From: Flavobacterium agri
Lineage (GTDB): Bacteria; Bacteroidota; Bacteroidia; Flavobacteriales; Flavobacteriaceae
NCBI RefSeq assembly: GCF_013401995.1
Contig: NZ_JACBJI010000002.1
Span: 434,001-498,000, forward strand
Direction: 5' to 3'
DNA length: 64,000 bases
Shown here: piece after piece, positions 60,201 through 64,000 of the stretch
How positions within the stretch are numbered: position 1 is the stretch's first letter
Layout of the letters: each line of letters starts with the position of its first letter
Translations under genes and position numbers: made by a program
Notes under the pieces: model-generated
The model's database searches: none
What the model was told of the DNA's origin: nothing
What the model saw: the letters and a program-made list of their open reading frames with translations, nothing else

Positions 60201-60710
60201 ATGAAATATTGGGCCTCTTTCATTGCCGTTTTCTTTGACGCCGATGTAGCCGACAACATTTTGGGTTATGGCAAAGCCAATTGGGGAGATCATCTTTCGG
60301 CTTACAAAATCGAAAAAGGTGCGAATCTACATATGACCTTATTTTATCTGGGATGGAGCGACAGCAAAGACCTGGAGACCATAAAAAATATCCTGTTGGG
60401 TGCTCCCGCCTTGCCGAAATTGGAAGTTACAGGCAAAATATTGACATTCAATACCAGCGAAGATTGCCGATACGTCACATTGGAAGTTCGCCATACGCCT
60501 GAAATAGCCGCTCTTTACAGTTATTTGGAACGGAGCCTGCTACAAGCCGATATTTTTTTCAAAGCCCAGGGATTCGTTCCGCACATAACCATTTTGAAAA
60601 TGCCTAAAGACCTTATCCTGGATTTCCATGACGCTCCATTCCCGTTGACGGTAACAGGCGACAGGCTTTCCCTCTCATCGACGCAAAGTACTTTTTATGA
60701 ACCACATTGA
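60201..60710 (+). CDS. 2H phosphoesterase (LigT / 2'-5' RNA ligase-like)
   Basis: A 169-residue cytoplasmic protein of the 2H superfamily, with two catalytic H-x-T/S-like motifs: HMTLFYL (about residues 44-50) and HITILKM (about 129-135). Family members open or form 2'-5' or cyclic phosphodiesters on RNA, cyclic nucleotides or ADP-ribose-derived compounds. Here the substrate is unknown. It is the first gene of a six-gene operon of phosphoryl- and nucleotidyl-transfer proteins, and its end overlaps the next gene by 14 bp. Confidence 0.85.
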   Translation: MKYWASFIAVFFDADVADNILGYGKANWGDHLSAYKIEKGANLHMTLFYLGWSDSKDLETIKNILLGAPALPKLEVTGKILTFNTSEDCRYVTLEVRHTPEIAALYSYLERSLLQADIFFKAQGFVPHITILKMPKDLILDFHDAPFPLTVTGDRLSLSSTQSTFYEPH

Positions 60711-61482
60711 TTATCGCGAGGTAGCCGATATACTGCCATTTCCCCTAACTTTTGACCACATCCTATTGTTGACGGGGTCGAAAGGTTGGGGTATTGCCGA
60801 ATCTGCCGACAATCTTTCGGACTATGATTTTTTGATTCTTTGCGACCGGCAAAATTTCGATCAGTTGTATGAACGCGATATGACTATTGTGTCTACTACT
60901 TTTCGAAACCGGAAATGTTTTGTCCAGATCAGGTCTTTGCAATGGCTTGACGAGAGGCTTGACAGCGAAAGCCTTGACATACAGGTCTTGTATCAATGGA
61001 TAGTGATGAATGCCCGACTTATTTCGGGAAATGCTGCGCTGTATGATCAAATCAGGAACTCATCTTTAGAAAAATACAGAAAGAACCATGTTCGATACCT
61101 TACCCATTACGCCATTAAATACAAGGTTAGGGAGTACGACATGAGGTCGGCAAAAAAAAGAGGCTTGAAGCTGGAGTATCTCCTGTATGCCGCCCAGTAC
61201 ATGGAAAATGCGATAAAACTGCTCTCCAGCCTGCACGGGATGCCTTTTCCTTATCCAAAGTGGTATTCCAAACACCTGCTGCTTTTAGATTCGGCGAACG
61301 ATGAATTTCTCGAACTGTTGCATTCCGAGACGTTTGCGTTTAACGGCCCGGTTTATGATCTCAAAGAGATGCAGAAAAAAGTCGAGAATTTTTTGTTGTC
61401 AAGAGCCGTCGGTACACCATTGGCCATACACGAGACTTTGCGCAACATATTTGAAAAATGGTGGATATACAATGAAAATTGA
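60697..61482 (+). CDS. Nucleotidyltransferase-fold protein
   Basis: A 261-residue protein. Near residue 27 it shows GSKGWGIAESADNLSDYDFLIL, the GS-x-G-...-SDxDxxx active-site pattern of the polymerase-beta-type minimal nucleotidyltransferases, with the metal-binding Asp pair in SDYD. A third acidic residue may lie in LDIQVLY. The helical C-terminal half (about 110-261) resembles accessory helical domains of such enzymes. It would transfer a nucleotide to a protein, RNA or small molecule; the target is unknown. It overlaps both neighbours. Confidence 0.75.
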   Translation: MNHIDYREVADILPFPLTFDHILLLTGSKGWGIAESADNLSDYDFLILCDRQNFDQLYERDMTIVSTTFRNRKCFVQIRSLQWLDERLDSESLDIQVLYQWIVMNARLISGNAALYDQIRNSSLEKYRKNHVRYLTHYAIKYKVREYDMRSAKKRGLKLEYLLYAAQYMENAIKLLSSLHGMPFPYPKWYSKHLLLLDSANDEFLELLHSETFAFNGPVYDLKEMQKKVENFLLSRAVGTPLAIHETLRNIFEKWWIYNEN

Positions 61483-62575
61483 TTTTGTCAGCTTTACCGA
61501 AAGGCATTATGCAAACACGTTAATTTTGACGACGCCCTATGTTTGCTTCGAACTTTTTTCGGACAGGAAGGAAGGCATTGAAAAAATCGGATATTATTTG
61601 CCCACCCAAACCGTAAGGTCCGGAACCAGGAAGTTTTCCATATATGAGACAACAGTCCCAAATTTCGATGAGTTGCGGCAATGGTGCGTTTCACAGTCGT
61701 CAATATCGGCAAAATACAATTTCTATATCGATTCGTACATGGTCGCGCTCGATATGCCGGGAATTGAAGGACAAATCTTCATGGAAGAAAACAACACCGA
61801 TTACTTTATATACCGAGCTTTGGATAAAATATGCGTTCTCACTTCAGACAAAGGATACGATCAAAATTTATTGTTGAGGTTCGTGCGCGAGATCTACTAC
61901 CGCGAAGGAATCGGTCAAGGTGCGCTTTTCTTTCACGCCGGAGGTGTGGCGGTCCAGGATAAGGGCATACTGATCATCGGTCCGTCGGGAACAGGGAAAA
62001 CCACTTTCCTTACCAAGGCTTGTGAATCGGCCGGCGTAGATTTTATCACCAATGACCGTATTTCGATAGATCGTGCAGGCCACCTCAATTCTTTCCCGAT
62101 GCAGATCAGGATCGGTATCGGAAATTTCAATAACCTGAAGTTGTATCACATGTACCTGAAGCAGCCGAATCGATTCAAAAGATTAAACAATACCTCATCA
62201 GAGATTACGAAAGCCGAGTTCAAGTTCGAAGTGGAACCCTCTCTTTTTTGCGAGCTCAACGGAATCGGACATGTCGCTTCGGCACCTCTCGGGTACATCG
62301 TCCTGCCAACGCTAAGGCTTGGGATGGGGAGTTCTTTCGAGATTGAGGTTCTTTCGCAAAAAGAAGCGATCCGGATCATGGAAAATGAATTCACGAACCT
62401 GAATGATTATGTTTGGCCGGAACCTTGGCTGATAAGACCCGCGATAGAGGAATCGTATACAGAACAAATGGAAGGGATCTATTTGAAATTCTTATTCTTA
62501 AATGTTATATTTGGGTTTGAAGCCGATTTTGAAAAAATAATTAAAAACATTCTTGATCATGGAAAAACAGATTGA
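61472..62575 (+). CDS. HPr-kinase-like P-loop protein
   Basis: A 367-residue protein. The N-terminal half (about 1-150) is an unknown alpha/beta domain. The C-terminal half has the P-loop GPSGTGKTT (residues 170-178) followed by FITNDRISIDRAGHLNSFP, the downstream acidic pattern of HPr-kinase-like proteins. Members of this family in peptide and capsule clusters phosphorylate peptides or sugars; HPr itself is not seen here. The frame is open from 61301, but the ATG at 61472 gives an 11-bp overlap with the upstream gene, the normal arrangement in this operon. Its end overlaps the 68-residue gene by 17 bp. Confidence 0.8.
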   Translation: MKIDFVSFTERHYANTLILTTPYVCFELFSDRKEGIEKIGYYLPTQTVRSGTRKFSIYETTVPNFDELRQWCVSQSSISAKYNFYIDSYMVALDMPGIEGQIFMEENNTDYFIYRALDKICVLTSDKGYDQNLLLRFVREIYYREGIGQGALFFHAGGVAVQDKGILIIGPSGTGKTTFLTKACESAGVDFITNDRISIDRAGHLNSFPMQIRIGIGNFNNLKLYHMYLKQPNRFKRLNNTSSEITKAEFKFEVEPSLFCELNGIGHVASAPLGYIVLPTLRLGMGSSFEIEVLSQKEAIRIMENEFTNLNDYVWPEPWLIRPAIEESYTEQMEGIYLKFLFLNVIFGFEADFEKIIKNILDHGKTD

Positions 62576-62765
62576 TTTTACCGATTTCTTGCTTTCGAAT
62601 ATTGCCTTTACAAAAAGGGGGCTTATCATTAACGATAAATATTTTTTCGAAGGTTCGCTCGAATCCTTTCTCGGAGGGCTAATCAAAGACGATTCGGGCT
62701 CGCGTTATTTCTTTGAGGAAGCGAACGTCAAGATCATCGACTCCGATGTGCAACCCCATCCCTGA
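62559..62765 (+). CDS. 68-residue orphan protein in the phosphotransfer operon
   Basis: A small protein, MEKQIDFTDFLLSN at the start and a polar tail ending IDSDVQPHP. The middle is amphipathic (GLIINDKYFFEGSLESFL). It begins 17 bp inside the kinase-like gene and ends one base before the next ATG. No family is recognised. In RiPP and capsule clusters a tiny gene beside an HPr-kinase-like gene can be a PqqD-like carrier or a precursor peptide; this one does not clearly match PqqD. Its role as substrate or scaffold is inference. Confidence 0.65.
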   Translation: MEKQIDFTDFLLSNIAFTKRGLIINDKYFFEGSLESFLGGLIKDDSGSRYFFEEANVKIIDSDVQPHP

Positions 62766-63764
62766 ATGACCGAAGCAATACAGTACATTGTTGCCTCCCA
62801 GACGTATCGGTTACAAAATAGGGACTCCTTCATCAATTTGATCAAGGATGCAGATGCTTGCAATCTATTTGAAAATACCAGGAAGTTACATCTTGCGGCC
62901 TTGGCGGCCCATCGGCTTGCTGAGCTGGGTGACGCCGTATCGCCGGAGATGCTGTCCCGTTTCCATTCTTATGGGCAATACCAGGATGCTGCCCGCGGTA
63001 TTTTTTTCAAAGAGTTGCAGTTCCTTGACCGATCGTTTCGTTCCCATGCCGTTAAAGCGATCCTGCTCAAAGGCGCTTCGTCTTACGGGAAAACCGAAAA
63101 TGGCCGCAGTTATCGTAAAATCAACGATATCGACCTGCTTCCGTTCCCCGAAACTGATTGGGATGCCTTTTCGCGTGTATTGAAGCAAGCGGGATACATT
63201 TTCATGGAGAACGTCGCGCCAGCCGAAAATTATTGTAAGGGTATAGCCGTCAAAGACATACCCGATTCTTTTGTTCCTCAGGCCGCACAGTTTTCCTCCA
63301 AGCTTTATCGAGACGGCAATTTCTCGGTATATTTGGATCTTCATCACTCGCTTTTCCTTACCAACAATGGCCGAAACGTTAGGCCGGAACAATATTGCGA
63401 AAAATGTCTCGACGAGGGCGGAGCTTTTTTTCGGTTGGTTCCCGAAGCCGAGCTCTCTTATCTGTGCATAAAAGTTTTCGTAGACATCCAACTCTACCTT
63501 CAAGGCACGTCACGATGCGAAAGTGTGATGAAACTGGCATCGGATATCGTAGAAAACCTCGAGGGCATGACCTCTGGTCAAATATCGGATGCCATGAAGA
63601 TTGCAAAGGATTGGGATGCCCTTTACGAGGTAGCAACGGTCTTGAATTTTTGCAGACCTTTGGTTCCCGAAATCAGCTTCGCCAATGATGTTCGCTTTCC
63701 TTTTATAGGCTTTGGCGAATTGCTTAACAAGTTACTACGACATGCAAACCATACTATTTCTTAA
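62766..63764 (+). CDS. Uncharacterised nucleotidyltransferase (NTP_transf_5-like)
   Basis: A 332-residue protein. Residues about 95-125 read AVKAILLKGASSYGKTENGRSYRKINDIDLLPF, matching the family with an LKG...R..DIDLLV active site, the two Asps of DID binding metal. The rest is mostly helical. Members sit in polysaccharide and RiPP clusters with HPr-kinase-like and PqqD proteins; their targets are mostly unknown. The ATG follows the previous stop codon directly, and its end overlaps the next gene by 23 bp. Confidence 0.82.
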   Translation: MTEAIQYIVASQTYRLQNRDSFINLIKDADACNLFENTRKLHLAALAAHRLAELGDAVSPEMLSRFHSYGQYQDAARGIFFKELQFLDRSFRSHAVKAILLKGASSYGKTENGRSYRKINDIDLLPFPETDWDAFSRVLKQAGYIFMENVAPAENYCKGIAVKDIPDSFVPQAAQFSSKLYRDGNFSVYLDLHHSLFLTNNGRNVRPEQYCEKCLDEGGAFFRLVPEAELSYLCIKVFVDIQLYLQGTSRCESVMKLASDIVENLEGMTSGQISDAMKIAKDWDALYEVATVLNFCRPLVPEISFANDVRFPFIGFGELLNKLLRHANHTIS

Positions 63765-64000
63765 TGCGAGGAGACGAAACTTTTTGGTTCGGTCTATCCA
63801 GGATTATATACGATCGTCAGGATACGACTGCCGTCTTATAGTGTGCGAGAGTGACCCGTACGATCCGGTGCGTACCGTCTCGGAGCATTTCTTCCATATT
63901 CCTTTCGATGGGCGGGAGCCGTACTTGAAGTCTTTGGAAAATCTTATCCGGACAGAAAAGGTAAATGCCATCGTGGCTTGGAATGACCGGGACTATGAAC
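63742..64000 (+). CDS. Start of a probable ATP-grasp enzyme, cut by window edge
   Basis: 86 codons are visible. The protein begins MQTILFLNARRRNFLVRSIQ and continues through DCRLIVCESDPYDPVRTVSEH to EKVNAIVAWNDRDYE. This alternation of strand and helix, with the early N-terminal strand and the later AIVAWND pattern, is like the pre-ATP-grasp domain of carbamoyl-phosphate-synthase-like ligases that join carboxylates to amines. The catalytic domain is outside the window, so the assignment is tentative. It starts 23 bp before the stop of the preceding gene. Confidence 0.6.
   Translation, partial: MQTILFLNARRRNFLVRSIQDYIRSSGYDCRLIVCESDPYDPVRTVSEHFFHIPFDGREPYLKSLENLIRTEKVNAIVAWNDRDYE

Noticed and set aside
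61301..61471. 57-codon N-terminal extension of the HPr-kinase-like protein
   Set aside because: It lies inside the upstream nucleotidyltransferase gene in another frame. The ATG at 61472 fits the overlap pattern of the operon.

Overview
The window reads as chromosome of a Flavobacterium-like member of the Bacteroidota. The evidence is type IX secretion (T9SS) C-terminal sorting domains on several huge surface proteins, lipoprotein signals followed by acidic residues, AT-rich leaders with weak Shine-Dalgarno sequences, and a triple-tyrosine membrane-tethered regulator. I see no rRNA, tRNA, CRISPR array, insertion sequence or phage gene. About 40 protein genes are supported.

Layout. 1-573: edge of a short-chain dehydrogenase. 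1061-15818: four large secreted, modular proteins (adhesin-like or carbohydrate-binding) followed by a membrane-tethered LuxR-type regulator. 16163-24340: a compact glucan-degradation operon, made of a glycosidase fused to a beta-barrel-like domain, a lipoprotein with binding modules, a GH16 laminarinase and a GH3 beta-glucosidase. The same module of about 150 residues recurs seven times in three of these proteins. The same ACTATAC/ACCATAC direct-repeat box lies upstream of both 4905 and 16163, which suggests one regulon, plausibly run by the regulator between them. No SusC/SusD pair is present in the window.

24424-28478: a MarR-GNAT fusion divergent from a detoxification-like cluster (dehydrogenase lacking its catalytic Ser and Tyr, epoxide hydrolase, NTF2-like/monooxygenase fusion). 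28494-30075: a hairpin-rich noncoding stretch, a small unknown gene and a fasciclin lipoprotein. 30366-39367: a 1877-residue T9SS adhesin with eleven 219-bp repeats, a TPR-LytS-type histidine kinase whose response regulator is cut to 20 codons, and a small membrane protein. Two homologous 77-bp promoter-like segments, facing outward, flank the kinase.

39557-49743: a phosphorelay island with a poly-HAMP hybrid kinase of 2116 residues, two more kinases and two single-domain receivers, none with a DNA-binding output. 50047-60020: stress and envelope genes: two tiny hydrophilic proteins, a glycosyltransferase / UDP-galactopyranose mutase / glycosidase trio joined by ATGA overlaps, a YciE/F ferritin-like protein with a large catalase, a CPA1 antiporter, and a receiver plus GAF-kinase pair.

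60201-64000 (runs off the edge): a tightly overlapping operon with lower GC in places, encoding a 2H phosphoesterase, a nucleotidyltransferase, an HPr-kinase-like P-loop protein, a 68-residue orphan, a second nucleotidyltransferase and the start of an ATP-grasp-like enzyme. This set of phosphoryl- and nucleotidyl-transfer enzymes around a tiny protein is the best candidate in the window for an undescribed system.
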